A stretch of 64,000 nucleotides of DNA from Sapria himalayana (GCA_029783825.1 JAREIK010011456.1:62001-126000); one strand, 5' to 3'. Positions 13,850-27,507 are shown, counted from the first letter of the stretch. The notes: generated by a model not told the origin, from the sequence alone. Translations and numbers: made by a program.

Positions 13850-16783
13850 ATAAAACCTATAAACCACTAAATGCATACACAGTAAAATTAGTAAACTCTT
13901 AAGTCCCATAATGCATAAATACATAAACCATTAAAACTATATATGCTACTTAATAATTAAGAAATCTAATTTTTATTTCAATTTATTATTATTTTAAATA
14001 TTCATTTTAATTATTTATAAGTTTATTTTTATAGAAATATTTATTACAAAATAAATTATGAGTGCGACAAATATAATTTAAATAATTTATTTTTAATCAA
14101 AAAAAATATATACACTTATAAAAGAAGTAAAAATTTAAAAATTTAAAATTATTATCCAGTAATATTTTTTACTTTAATTTTGAATCAATTTGGATTTTAT
14201 AAATATTTTTCAATTAATATCAATCTTATTATTAATAGTTTATTAATTTAATTTTTGATCATTATTATAATATCTATCAATAAAATTGTTTATATTGAAT
14301 TTATATGATATATATTTATTAAAATTATTATTACTAAATATTGTATTCACATTTCAAAAAATTTTAAATATTATTATTTTTTCAAAGGTTATAACCTATG
14401 AAAATGTCAAAAAATTACAATTTTTTTTGTTATTTTATTGTTTTAATAAAACCTATAAACCAGAAAATGCCGAAAAATATAAATCGCTAAACTCCTAAAT
14501 GACAAAACTACTTAAACTATTAAATTGGTATACATTAATAATAAATCATAAATCTCATTTTAATTTTTATTAAATATAATTTTAAATTTTTATTTTAATT
14601 ATTTATCAGTTTATTTTTATAGAAATATTAATTACAAAATAAATTATTTGTGAGACAGATCTATTTTAAATAATTTATTTTTTATCAAAAAAAATATATA
14701 TGCTTATAAAAAGAGGCAAAATTTTAAAAACAAAAATTTATTATTTTGCAATATATTTTATTTTGATTTTGAATCATTTTAGTTTTTGCAATTATATTTT
14801 AATTTATATCTTTCTTTTTAATAATAGTTTATTAATTTTTTATTGATCATTATTATAATATCTATTAATAAAATTATTTAAATTGAGTTTACATTATATA
14901 TAATTATTAAAAAAATTATAACTAAATATTATATTAACATTTAAATAAAATTAAAAATTATTAAATTTTAAAAGGTTATAACCTTCAAAAATTAAAAAAA
15001 ATCAAAAAATTTAATTTTTTATTTTTTTATTTTTTAAATAAAAACTATAAATCACTAAAGTCTTAAACACTTAAATCACTAAACCCCAAAACACCTAAAT
15101 ACTTAAACCATTAAACTAGTATATCCGAATAATAAATAATAAATCTCAATTTTATTTGTATTCATTAAAATTTTAAATATTCATTTTAATTATTTATTAG
15201 TTTATTTTTATATAATTATAAATTAAAAATAAATCATGTGGATGATAAATATAATTTAAATAATTTACTTTTAATAACAAAAAATATAAACTTATAAAAA
15301 GAAGCAAAACATCAAAAATATTATTATTTTGTATTATATTTTAGTTTGATTTTGAATAAATTTATGTTTTCAAATATATTTTAAAAAATATCTATCTTAT
15401 TAATAATAGATTATTAATTTATTTTTTGATCATTAATATAATATCTATCAATATAATTGTTTATATTGAATTAACATGATATATAATTATTAAGATTATC
15501 ATAACTAAATATAGATTTCACATATAAAAAAAATTAAAAAATTATTATATTTTCAAAGGTTATAACCTTCAAAAATGAGAAAAAATAACAAAAATAAATT
15601 TTTTGTTATATAATTGTTTAAATAAAACTTATAAACCATAAAATGCCTAAATACATAAATCTCTAAACTTTTAAAACTCGAAGCCCCTAAATACCTAATC
15701 CTTTAAACTCGTAAACCTTAAATATAATTTAAATAATTTATAGAAATAATAATTACAAAATATATTATGAGTGATAAATATAATTTTAATAATATATTTT
15801 TCATCAAAAAAATATATAAGCTTTTAAAATGATGCAAAAACTAAAAAAAATTCTTATTTAGTAATAAAATTTACTTTGATTTTGAATCATTTTAGGTTTA
15901 TTAATTATATTTTAATTTATATCTATCATATTAATAATAGTTTATTAATTTATTTTTTGATAATTGATATAATATTTATCAATAAAATTGTTTATATTTA
16001 TTTTATATTATATATAGTTATAATAATTATTATTACTAAATATTGTATTCACATTTTTTAAAAATTTTAAAATTATTATATTTTCAAATGTTGACTTTTG
16101 AAAATTTGAAAAAATATCAAAAATATATTTTTTGTTATTTCATTGTTTAAATAAAAGTTACAAACCATTAAATGCCTAAATACTTAAATCAATAACTTCT
16201 AAATCTCGAAAACCCTATATAGATAAATTTTATTAAATAGGTATATCCTAAATAATAAATAATAAATCTCATTTTTATTTTTTTGATTATAATTTTAAAT
16301 ATTCATTTTAATTATTTATTTGTTTATTTTTATATAAATATTAATTACAAAATAAATTATAAGTTATACAAATATAAGTTATATAAATTATTTTTGAACA
16401 AAAAAATATAGATAAACTTATTAAAAGAAGAAAAAAATTAAAAACCGAAAATTATTTTATAGTAATATATTTTACTTTGTTTTTGAATCATTTTAGGTTT
16501 TGTAATTATATTTTAATTGATACCTAACTTATTAATAATAGATTATTAATTTATTTTTTGATCATTATTAGAATATTAATCAATAAATATATTTATATTT
16601 AATTTATATGATATATAAATTTAATAATTATTATATGTAAATATTGTATTAACTTTTGAAAAAGTTTTAAAATTATTATATTTTCAAAGATTATAAGCTT
16701 TGAACATATGAAAAAACAAAAAAAAAATTTTATTATTTCATTATTAAAATAAAACCTATAAATCACTAAATGCCTAAACAATA
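13850..16783 (+). repeat. AT-rich satellite, orientation A, third (truncated) higher-order repeat
   Basis: m1 restarts at 13850, followed by m2 at 14448. The order then jumps to m8 (15040), m9 (15630, short, about 520 bp), m10 (16150) and an m11-like box at 16752 that is cut at the inversion junction. m3 to m7 are absent. No gene is visible. Confidence 0.85.
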
Positions 16784-16790
16784 ATTGTTT
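16776..16790. other. satellite inversion junction (A to B) with quasi-palindrome
   Basis: To the left the box reads CCTAAACA in orientation A. To the right the sequence reads TGTGGTTTAGGAGTTTAG in orientation B, in a different subtype (m8). The junction itself is AAACAAT-A-ATTGTTT, a 15-bp quasi-palindrome with 7-bp arms. A fold-back or end-joining event with microhomology is the likely origin. Confidence 0.8.
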
Positions 16791-19700
16791 TGTGGTTTAG
16801 GAGTTTAGTGATTTAATTTTTTAGACCTTTAGTGATTTATAGTTTTTTTTTAATAATAAAAAACAACAAATTTAATTTTTTTATTTTTTTTTAGTTTTTG
16901 AAGGTTGTAACCTTTAAAAATATAATAATATTTAATTTTTTTTTAAATGTGAATATAATATTTAGTTATAATAGTCTTAATAATTATTTATAATGTAAAC
17001 TCAATATAAATAATTTTATTGATAGATATTATAATAAAGATTAATAAATAAATTAATAAATTTGTATTTATAAGAATGATATAATTTAAAATATAATTAT
17101 AAAATCTAAAATGTTTCAAAATCAAAATAAGATATATTATTAAATAATAATTTTTTATTTTTAAAAGTTTGCCTCTTTTTATGACCATTTTTTTTGATGT
17201 AAAATAAATTATTTAAATTATATATGTCGCACTAATAATTTATTTAGTAATTAATATTTCTATAAAAATAAACTGATAGATAATTAAAATGAATATTTAA
17301 AATTATAATGAATACTAATAAAACTGAGATTTATGATTTATTTTTTAGACTATACTAATTTAATGTTTTTAGTATTCATGGGCTTCGAGGTTTACTAGTT
17401 TAGTCATTTAGTGGTTTATAGGTTTTATATAAAAAATAAAATAACAAAAATTTTTTTTTATTATTTTTTCTCATTTTTGAAGGTTATAACCTCTGAAAAT
17501 ATAATAATTTTTAAATTTTTTTTTTGAAAAGTGAATAGATTTTTATGTTATAATAATCATAATAATTATATATCATATAAATTCAATATAAACTATTTTA
17601 TTGATATTTATTATAATAATGATCATAAAAAAGTAATAACCAATTATTAATAAGATAAATATTATTTTAAATATATTTGCAAAACCTAAAATGACTCAAA
17701 ATCAAAGTGAAATATTTTACTAAATATTAATTTTAAATTTTTAAATTTTGTATCCATTTATAAGCCTATATATTTTTTGATGAAAAATAAATTATTTAAA
17801 TTATATTTGTCTCACTAATAATTTATTTTTTAATTTATATTTCTATAAAATTAAACTAATAAATAATTAAAATGTATATTTAAAATTATAATGAATACTA
17901 ATAAAAATGAGATTTATGATTTATTATGTAGGGTATAACTATTTAATTGTTTAATTATTTTTGTGGTTTTGGGGTTAAGGAGTTTATTGATTTATATGTT
18001 TCCACATTTTCGTGTTTATAGGTTTTATTTAATCAATGAAATAACAAAAAATTTATTTTTATGAATTTTCGTGATTTTCAAAGGTTATGACCTTTAAAAA
18101 TATAATAATTTTTTAATAGATCTAAAATATGAATACAATACTTAGTTATAATAATCGTAATAATTATATTTGTTGTAGATTCAATATAAAAAATGTATTA
18201 ATATATATTATAATAATTATCAAAAAATAAATTAATAAACTATTATTAATAAGATAGATATTAATTAAAATATATTTGCAGAACCCAAAATAATTCAAAA
18301 TCAAAGTAAATTATTTTACTAAATAAAATTTTAAATTTTTAAAATTTTGTTTATTTTTATAAGCTTGTTTTTTTTTCATAAAAAATAATTTATTTAAATT
18401 ATATCTATATCACTCATTCTTTATTTTGTAATTAATATTTCTATAAATATAAACTAAAAAATAATTAAAATAAATATTAAAAATTATAATGAATACAAAT
18501 AAAAATGAGATTTATTATTTATTATTTAGGTTAAATAGGTTTAATGGTTTAAGTATTTAGGGGGTTTTGAGGTTTAGGAGTCTAGAGATTTAAATGTTTA
18601 GGCATTTAGTGGTTTATAAGTTTTATTTAAATAATAAAATAATTAAAAATTATTTTTGTGATTTTTTATCCTTTTGAAGGTTATAACCTTTTAAATTATA
18701 ATAATTTTTAAATTATTTCAAATGTAAATATAATATTTAGTTATAATAACTTTTTAATTATAAGATATGTTAATTGAATATAAGTAATTTTATTGTTCGA
18801 AATTATAAAAATGATCAAATAATAAATTAATAAACTATTATTAATAAGATTCATAGCAATTAAAATATAATTGCAAAACCTATATATAATGATTCAAAAT
18901 CAAAGTAAAATATATTACTAAATAATAATTTTTTGATTTTAAATTTTTACTTCTTTATATAAGCTTATTTTTTTTGATTAAAAATAAATTATTTAAATTA
19001 TATTTATCTTAGTCATTATTTATTTTGTGATTGATATTTCTATTAAAAATAAACTAATAAATAATTAAAATGAATATTTAAAATTATAATGAATACAAAT
19101 TAAAATGAGATTCATGATTTATTATATATGGTATACAGGTTTAATGGTTTGCTTATTTAGGAGTTTTGTCATTTAGGAGTTAAGCAATTTGTGTTTTTAG
19201 GCATTTAGTGGATTATAGTTATTATTTATATAATAAAAATTTAAAATTCTATTTTTGATTTTTTCTGATTTTTAAAGGTTATAACCTTTGAAAATATAAT
19301 AATTTTTAAAATTTTTTGAAATGTGAAAACCATGTATAATTATATTAATCTTACTAATTATATATCATATAAATTCAATATAAATAATTTTAATGATAGA
19401 TATTATAATAATGATGAAAAATTAAATTAATAAACTATTATTAATAATATAAATATTAATTAAAATATATTTACATAACGAAAAATGATTCAAAATCAAA
19501 TCATATTATATTACTAAATAATAATATTTAATTTTTAAAATTTTACTTCTTTTTATAAGTTTATATTTTTTTTATTAAAATAAATTATTTAAATAATATC
19601 TGTCTTACCTGAAATTTATTTTGTAATTAACTTTTCTAAAAAATTAAACTATAAATAATTAAAATGAATATTTAAAATTATAATAAATATAAATAAAAAT

Positions 19701-21794
19701 AAGATTTATTATTTATTATGTAGTATATAGCTGTTAAAAGGTTTATGTATTTATGGGTTTCGAGATTTATGAGCTTACTGATTTAAGTAAGTATGCATTT
19801 AATGATATATACGTTTTATTTAAAAAATGAAATGACAAAAAATTTATTTTTATGATTTTTTCTCATTTTTTAAGGTTATAACCTTTGAAAATATAATAAT
19901 TTTTAAATTTTTTTCAAAAGTGAAGCAATATTTAGTTATAATAATCATTATATTTATATTTCATATAAATTCAATATAACCAATTTAATTGATATATATT
20001 CTAATAATGATCAAAAATAAATAAATAATCTATTATTAATAAGATAAATATCAATTAAAATATAATTACAAAACCTAAAATAATTCATAAGCAAAGCAAA
20101 ATATATTACAATATAATAAATTTTTGTTTTGAATTTTTTTTAATTTAAAAAGTTTATTAATATTTTTTGATTAAAGATAATTTATATAAATTATATTTGT
20201 GTAACTCATAATTTATTTTGTAATTAATATTTATATAAAAATAAACAAATAAATAATTAAAATGAATATTTAAAATTATAATGATAAAAAAATTAGATTT
20301 ATTAATTATTATTTAGGGTATACCAGTTTAATTTTAATTATATCTGTCTAACTAAAAATTTATTTTGTAATTAATATTTCTATAAATATAAACTGATAAT
20401 AATTAAAATAAAAGTTTTAAATTATACTGAATAAAAATTAAAATGAGATTTATGATTTATTATTAATGTATAATAGTTTACTGATTTTAGTATTTAGATG
20501 TTTTTTATTTTGAAAATTTAGCGATTTATGTTTTTAGGCATTTAGTGGTTTATAGATTTTATTTAAACAATAAAATAATAAAAAAAAATTTATAATTTTT
20601 TCTCATTTTCATAGTTTATAACCTTTGAAAATATAATAATATTTAAAATTTTTTTAAATTAAAATATAATATTTTAGTTATAATAATATTAATAACTATA
20701 TATCATATAAATTCAATATAAACAATTTTATTGATAGATATTATAATAATGATCAAAAATTAAATTAATAAACTATTAATAAAAAGATAGAAATTAATTA
20801 AAAAATATTTACAAAACCCAAATTGATTCAAAATTAAAGTAAAATATATTACTGAATAATAATTTTAAATTTTTAAATTTTTAAATTTTTACTTCTTTTA
20901 TATGCGTACTTATATTATTTCATTAAAAATAAATTATTTAAATTATATTTGTAGCACTCATAATTTATTTTTTAGTAAATATTTCTATAAAAATAAACTA
21001 ATAAATAATTAAAATGAATATTTAAAATTATAATAAATAGAAATAAAAATTAGATTTATTATTTATTATGTATTATATATCGATTTAATGATTATGGTAT
21101 TTAGGCATTACTGGTTCTAGGAGTTTACTTATTTAAATGTGTATGCATTTATTAGTTTATAGGTTTTATTTAAAAAAACAAAAAACAATAAATTTATTTT
21201 TATTATTTTTTGATATTTTAAAAGGTTATATAACCTTATAAAATATAATAATTTTTAAATTTTTTTCAAAAGTGAATTACAAATTTAGTTATAATAATCA
21301 TTAAATTTATATATCATATAAATTCAATATAAACTATTTTATTGATAAATATTCTAATAATGAACAAAAAATAAATTAATATTCTATTATTAATAAGTTA
21401 GATATCAATTATAATATAATTACAAACCCTAAAATGATTCAAAAGCAAAGCAAAATATATTACTATATTATAATTTTTTGTTTTGAAATTTTTTTTTATT
21501 TTAAAAACATTATCTATATTATTTTGATGAAAAATAATTTATTAAAATTATATTTGTGTAACTCATAATTTATTTTGTAATTAATATTTATATAAAAATA
21601 AACAAATAAATAATTAAATTTGAATATTTAAAATTAAAATGAAAATAAAAATGAGATTTATTATTTATTATTTAGGATATACAATTTAATTTAAATTAGA
21701 TCTGTCTCACTAATAATTTATTTTGTAATTAATATTTCTATAAAAATAAACTGATAAATAATTAAAATAAAAATAAAAATTATACTGAATAAAT
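16784..21794 (-). repeat. AT-rich satellite, orientation B, m8 down to m1
   Basis: Boxes near 16830 (m8), 17415 (m7), 18015 (m6, TTTCCACATTTTCG), 18605 (m5), 19205 (m4), 19800 (m3), 20540 (m2, long) and 21145 (m1), then inverted copy 2 of the 2.5-kb unit. This is the reverse-complement order of 2209-7150. It shares private variants with it, such as an ACGCATAT motif next to m1 and the m2 length variant. The block is therefore the inverted duplicate of the window's left end. No gene is visible. Confidence 0.85.
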
Positions 21795-24182
21795 AAAATA
21801 ATTTATTTTGTTCCTCTCTCAACTCTAGAATGATTGCTAATGCTCTAACCAAAATAATAGGAGCCTTTACTTTATCTCTATTATGTCTCATTATATTTGA
21901 TATTGTATCACTGGGCTATCAAAGGTAATTTGACTCATGTACGCTAACAGACTAAACCAAAGTTGTACCCCTATGTGTTGAAATAGCTAGTTGTTGAGGA
22001 TGCTATTTATATTGATTATTGTAATTTATTCTAAAATATCTCTCATGTACCCACTCAAATCAATTTTTTTAAAACATAGTTCACCTCTAAAAAAATAACC
22101 AACTTGTAGCCTATTAGAACAAACTAGCCCTAGGGTGGTTTGAGCAGGGCAAGAAGTATGGGCTCTCTTTCAATCAAGAATCAAAAAATTTATTTTATTG
22201 GCATGTCTAAGCCTTTTTTTAATATCCTCATGGATATGAAAAGTATCATTTATTTCTTTTTATATTAAATGAGTTGTGTATACAAGCTCACAATACCCAA
22301 AAAGGTGTAAATGAATCATATTCAAATGTATAAAATGTTTTAATCATTGCTCTAAATATTAGTGTTGCATATTGACACTTGAGATCACAAATCAAAGGAA
22401 AATGTCATAGTGATATTTCCAATCCCAAGAATTTTAGCTATAAAAAGTTATAAAGAGTAGTACTCTAATTTTAACTATTACTAGGGTCATGACTTTTGCT
22501 CTTGAGGAATGTCTAAAGTTACAATCATTCCTAGTGTAATGCCTTTGCAATATAAAGATAAAATGCACAAGCTATGGTCATATCCAATAATGTGACCCAG
22601 TATTATAGTGATTAAATATGTATTCATGATCATTCTTAGTGTCAAAACAATATGTTCAACAGAGAGACACAAGTTATGGCATATTCTCACCCCTTGAGTC
22701 ATGACTTTGTGTTACATATACAAAAAGATAAATTTGTGACATTCCTAAAAGTTGTGAATTTCAATTTAAATTTAACACTTAGTCATTTGATTATAAAAGT
22801 GCAAAACATGAGATTTAGGATTTAGGATTTATGGATTAGGGTTATAGTTTATGGTTTAAGGTTTAGGATTTAAAGTTTAGGGTTTATGGTTTTTTTTTGT
22901 TTTTTTTTTGGAAAATACACACTTTATTTAACATTTAGGCACACAACTTACAAGAGACTAAAAAGCTGACTAATTTAGGCCAGCCCACCAAATCCTATGC
23001 ACCTTAATGATTCTATGCATAAAATACATAAAAAAACATAATGCCTATTAATTCCAAGCGTACGAATACAACTAAAATCACCTGGCATTCCAGGACCTCA
23101 GAGTTGGCATTGAGTCATTATGCGCACTGCGTCCTTTCCATTCGGATTCATCCAAGCCTTTTCGAGGAACCTGAATGATTCACCATATTAAAACTATACA
23201 AATATAAGATTGTGCATGTGTGTGAGATGCAGCATCAAGCACTTGCCTATGTCATTGCTATGCAATGGAATACATGTAAAACTGAATACCTATAAATCCA
23301 CAAGTCCATATCTACGGAACTTTGTCAATTCATTCTCACCTCTGAATTTCACATTCTTTTGCAACAAATATCCTCAAAAGAGTATCTCTTAGGTTAGAAT
23401 GCTTCCTCCTCGAGCTCCAAGAAGTGGCTGTATGTTGCACCGACAAAATATCAAAAAATCTGCATGCATCGGTGTGCATGTGTGATGAGGTCAATCTCAT
23501 AGTCTAATTATCTACGCATACAACCAAGCTAGAATACAAGTAAAATTACAAAATGCTATAAAGATGGGTCCTCTGCTCCCGGGAGTGTAGCATCGCCTAA
23601 TGTGTATTTACAAAATGCATTAATGGGCCCCACTTAGAGATACTCATGGGTCCAGTTGCCCTCATTGCATCCTACATAGAGAACAGACAAGATTGTGCGT
23701 GTGAGTATGTCATGATCCGTCTCTAAAAGTACATGGTACATACAAAGTCCAAAATACAAATAAGACTACAAACATAAACTACAAGTTTGAATCTTTCGCT
23801 CCCGTGTGGCTGGTCTAGACTCCATTGCTTACTGGCCCTGCTTGGCGATGCTTCTAATTTTTTCATCTCTCCGATTATTCATGGATTCCCTGCTACTCCT
23901 GTTGGCGACAGTTGAGTGGCCCTCTATGCTGCCTGATATGGCTAGTGGGACCCACTCCTAGCCACTCCTGGGTTTACTCCCGACCACTTTCCTCGGTCTC
24001 ATCAGTTGTTTGAATGTTATCATCCCGGCTTGCTAGTTGGACCCTCTACAAGCTGGTGGCTCATACTTCTGGCTGCTTTCAGGACTTGCTGGCCCCTCTA
24101 AATGCAACACCAAATGGAAAAGAATATGTGCACGTGTGCACTATGGTCCGTCGCTATGTGTGTGTGGAGCAGTAGTATCAGG
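21795..24182 (-). repeat. 2.5-kb unit, copy 2 (inverted)
   Basis: Reverse-complement copy of the unit, complete at both ends. On the minus strand it starts at CTGATACTACTGCTCCAC near 24182 and ends with CTCTAGAGTTGAGAG and a short A-rich tail near 21795. Satellite on both sides is also inverted and joins at the same positions as in copies 3 and 4. It holds one clear GTGGGACCCAC palindrome (23945-23955) and a telomere-like tract reading TTTAGG on + (22810-22890). No recognisable domain was found. The family is unknown. Confidence 0.85.
22810..22890 (-). repeat. telomere-like tract in copy 2
   Basis: On + it reads as degenerate TTTAGGG heptamers, including TTTAGGGTTTATGG, followed by a T-run that is the complement of the unit's poly(A)-like stretch. 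The position matches the tract in the other three copies. Confidence 0.7.
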
Positions 24183-25341
24183 GTTAGAAGTTTAATAATT
24201 TAAGTATTTAGGTATTTTGTGGTTTATAGCTTTTATTTAAATAATTAAATAACAAAAAAAATTTATGATTTTTTCTGATTTTCAAGGTTATAACCATTCA
24301 AAATATTATAATTTTAATTTTTTTTCAAATGCTAATACAATATTTAATTATAATAATCATAAAATTAAATATCATGTAAATTCAATATAAATAATTTTAT
24401 TGATCGATATTATAATACTGATCATAAAATAGATTAATAAACTATTATTAATAAGATAGATATTAATTAAAATATATTTCCAAATATTAAAACAATTCAA
24501 AATCAAAGTAAAGTTTATTACTAAATAATAATTTTTTATTTTTAAATTTTTGATTCTTTTTATAAGATTATAAATTTTTTTATGAAGATAAATTATTTAA
24601 ATTATATTTGTCTCATTCATAATTTTATTTTGCAATTAATATTTCTATAAAAATAAACTAATAAATAATTAAAATGAATATTAAAATTATAATGAATACA
24701 AATAAAAATGAGATTTATGATTAATTATTTAGGCTATACCGGTTTAATGGTTTAAGTATTTAGGAGTTTAGGAGTTTAGTGATTTAAGTGTTTAGGCATT
24801 TAGTAGTTTATATGTTTTATTTAAATAATGAAATAACAAAAAAAAATTGTAATTTTTTTTTCATTTTCACAGGTACCTTTGAAAATATAATAATATTTAA
24901 AATTTTTTTAAATGTGAATACAATATTTAGTTATTTTAATATTAATAATTATATATCATATAAATTCAATATAAACAATTTTATTGATAGATATTATAAT
25001 AATGATCAAAAATTAAATTAAAAACTATTAATAATAAGATAAATATTAATTAAAAAATATTTTCAATACCCAAATTGATTCAAGATTAAACTATAATATA
25101 TTACTGTATAATAATTTTTAATTTTTAAATTTTTACTTCTTTTATAAGTGTATATATTATTTTTGATTAAAAATAAATTATTTAAATTATATTTGTCCCA
25201 CTCATAATTTATTTTGTAATAAATATTTCTATAAAAATAAACTAATAATTAATTAAAATCAATATTTAAAATTATAATAAATAAAATAAAAATTAGATTT
25301 AATAATTATTAAGTAGTATATTGTGGTTTAATGGTTTATGT
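24183..25341 (-). repeat. AT-rich satellite, orientation B, between 2.5-kb unit and copia element
   Basis: About two monomers in orientation B with boxes near 24220 and 24790. The first shares subtype-specific variants (TGATCATAAAATAGATT near 24420) with the satellite next to copies 3 and 4. The palindrome near 24870 is damaged (CAGGTACCTTTG). The m1-type box near 25330 is interrupted by the copia insertion. No gene is visible. Confidence 0.85.
25337..25341. other. target-site duplication of copia element, left copy
   Basis: TATGT before the left LTR matches TATAT at 31233-31237 after the right LTR with one mismatch. With the insert removed, the site reads as an ordinary satellite box (TTTATGTATTTAGGAG). 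Confidence 0.75.
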
Positions 25342-25918
25342 TGTTGGGTAATTGCGCTTCCACAGTAGTGAGAGTAAAAACAGAAACAACAGAAAACACA
25401 GAAAAACAAGCAATATAATCCCAAGTTCTCAAGCATCCACAACACAATCAAAAAACGAGAAAATCAACACCGAAAATAACGTGGTTCGCTAGTCGCTCAG
25501 TACGACTAGCTAAATCAACCAGAAAATGCTTATGCGTTACAGATTAAAACCAAAACGGAAATGTCTTACAGTATGTAGCACACAGCAGTTGTGAAAATTC
25601 GTACAGAGAGAAGAGAGGGATGATGAACAGTTCCACGGGTCAAAAATAGCCGCCAGAAAAATAAAATTACAAATCATTTTATATTAAAAAAAACATCCGG
25701 TTCATTTAACCGTAGCGGGTCGGATCATGGAACCGGTCAGGCTCTGCTCCAAAAATTTCAGCCCACTGACCGGAAAGCTGGACCTCCGTCATTGTGCTAC
25801 TGCTACATCCCCGGGCTTTTAATATTTCCTTTCCTGCACTTACATGAAAATATTAAAACAGAAAAATATTTTGTTATACAAACAAATTATTAAATAAAAA
25901 CAAATTACATATACATCA
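25342..25918 (-). repeat. 3' LTR of copia element
   Basis: 577 bp; on + it starts TGTTGGGTAATTGCG and ends CATATACATCA, so it has TG...CA ends on either strand. On the element's strand it follows the polypurine tract directly. It carries the LTR hairpin at 25488-25510. It is the same length as the 5' LTR, with scattered differences that are mostly transitions. Confidence 0.95.
25488..25510. repeat. perfect hairpin in LTR
   Basis: GCTAGTCG and CGACTAGC form an 8-bp stem around the 7-base loop CTCAGTA. The motif is intact in the nested solo LTR and nearly intact in the 5' LTR, but decayed in the solo LTR at 33674-34244. It lies downstream of the TATA-like motif on the element's strand, so it would be transcribed near the RNA 5' end. 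Confidence 0.8.
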
Positions 25919-25931
25919 ATCTCCACCTTAA
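25919..25931 (-). other. polypurine tract of copia element
   Basis: On the minus strand TTAAGGTGGAGAT abuts the 3' LTR, which starts TGATGTATATG. A purine-rich AAGGTGGAG-type tract here is the usual copia plus-strand primer. Confidence 0.9.
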
Positions 25932-25962
25932 TTTGTTTTGCATACAAATAGAGAGACACACT

Positions 25963-26952
25963 CTATAAACAGTTAGTCCAATAGGAGTACATCTGATTTG
26001 ATATGTTCAGTAAGTCAAGACAATGTCTAAGCTTATTCAGAGTAACAGGTTTGGTAAACATGTCAGCTAGATTATCAGAAGTTGCAATCTTCTTTACTTG
26101 TACCCTCTTCTCAGATCGAAGGAAATGATATCGCACATCAATGTGCTTTGTCCTCTCATGGTGCACTTGGTCTTTTTCTAAACAAATGGCACTTAGGTTG
26201 TCACAGAAAACTGTTGCATCCTCTTCATAAAGACCAAGGTCCTTGAGAAAACCTTTCAGCCATATCCCTTCCTTCGCAGCTTCAGTCAGAGCCATATACT
26301 CTGCTTCAATAGAAGATAAAGTAACAGAAGATTGCAGTGTGACTTTCCAGCTAACTACAGTACCACATACAGTGAAGACAACTAGTCATAGACCGTCTAC
26401 TGTCAACATCTCTGCATAGTCAGAATCAGAATATCCTGCCAACAAGAGTTCAGATTCATTACCAAATATCAGACCAACATCTGAAGTCCCCTTGAGGTAC
26501 CTAAGTATCCTCTTAATAGCTTTCCAGTGCTCTTGACCAGGGTTTTTCATAAACCTACTCACCGCACTTACTGCATGAGCAATATCAGGTTGGGTGCACA
26601 CCATAAGATACATGAGGCTCCCGACATCACTAGAATAAGGAACCTTAGACATTTGTTCCTTGTCAAATTCAGATTGATGATAACATTCTAATGTCAGATG
26701 GAGGTTAGAAGCAAATGGTGTGGACAGAGGCTTACAAGAAGCCATTCCAAACCTAGATAGAAGTTTCTGAATATATTATTTCTGTGAAAGAAACAATTTT
26801 CTTTTAATTCTATCTCTTAATATTTCCATACCTAAAATTTGCTTTGCTTTTCCAAGATCTTTCATATCAAATTCAAAACTGAGGAGATCTTTCAGTTCAT
26901 GAATATCAGATTTATTTCTAGCAGCAATAAGCATATCATCTACATACAATAG
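25963..26952 (-). pseudogene. copia pol remnant: RT C-terminal part and RNase H
   Basis: Continues the reverse transcriptase after the nested solo LTR. It begins with the catalytic YVDDML motif, then DLGKAKQILGMEI, a TAA stop at 26776-26778, SRFGMASCKPLSTPF, QPDIAHAVSAVSRFM and the RNase H start AGYSDSDYA. A small deletion after SDYA shifts the frame and gives a TGA at about 26386. Reading recovers through EAEYMALTEAAKEGIW, FCDNLSAICLEKD, HERTKHIDVRYHFLR and NLADMFTKPV, ending at a TAG at 25963. These are the family's standard RNase H landmarks. The frame on this side of the nested LTR matches the upstream frame once the 560 inserted bases are subtracted, so the break postdates the element. 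Confidence 0.92.
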
Positions 26953-27507
26953 TGTTGGGCAATCGCGCTTCCACGGGTAGTGAGATTAAGAACAGAAAAC
27001 ATCAGAAAACACAAAAACAAGTAATATATATGTATCACAATCCACAAGCATCCACGACAGAATCAAAACGAGAAATCAACACAGAAATAACGTGGATCGC
27101 TAGTCGCTCAGTACGACTAGCTACCTCCACCAGAAAATGCTTATGCGTTACAGATTAAAATTAAGAATAGAATGTCTTACAGAATGCAGCATGGAGCAGT
27201 CGCGAAATTGCGCAGAGAGAGGAGAAGAGATGATGAACAGTTCAACAGGGTTAAAAAAACAGCCGCCCGAAAAATAAATACAAATCATTTTATACAAAAA
27301 TAAACATCCGGTTCATTTAGCCGAAGCGGATCGGATCATGGAACGGGCCAGGCTCTGCTCCAAAAATTTCGGCCCGCTGACCGGTCAACGGGACCTCCAT
27401 TATTGTGCTACTGCTGCATCCTCGGGCTTTTAATATTTCCTTTCCTACACTTACATGAAAAATATTAAAACAGATTATTAAGTCAAAAACAAATTACATA
27501 TACAGCA
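26953..27507 (-). mobile_element. solo LTR nested in the copia reverse transcriptase
   Basis: 555 bp, same family as the flanking LTRs (TGTTGGGCAATCGCG... to ...CATATACAGCA on +). It is flanked by the perfect 5-bp duplication AATAG at 26948-26952 and 27508-27512. The insert splits the RT coding sequence just upstream of the YVDD codons. It has no internal sequence, so it is what remains after LTR-LTR recombination of a second full element. The hairpin and TATA-like region are conserved. Confidence 0.95.

Noticed and set aside
2209..16783. CRISPR-like or phage-like direct repeats
   Set aside because: Period ~595 bp with continuous homology and no spacers; the retroelements and hAT show this is eukaryotic satellite DNA.
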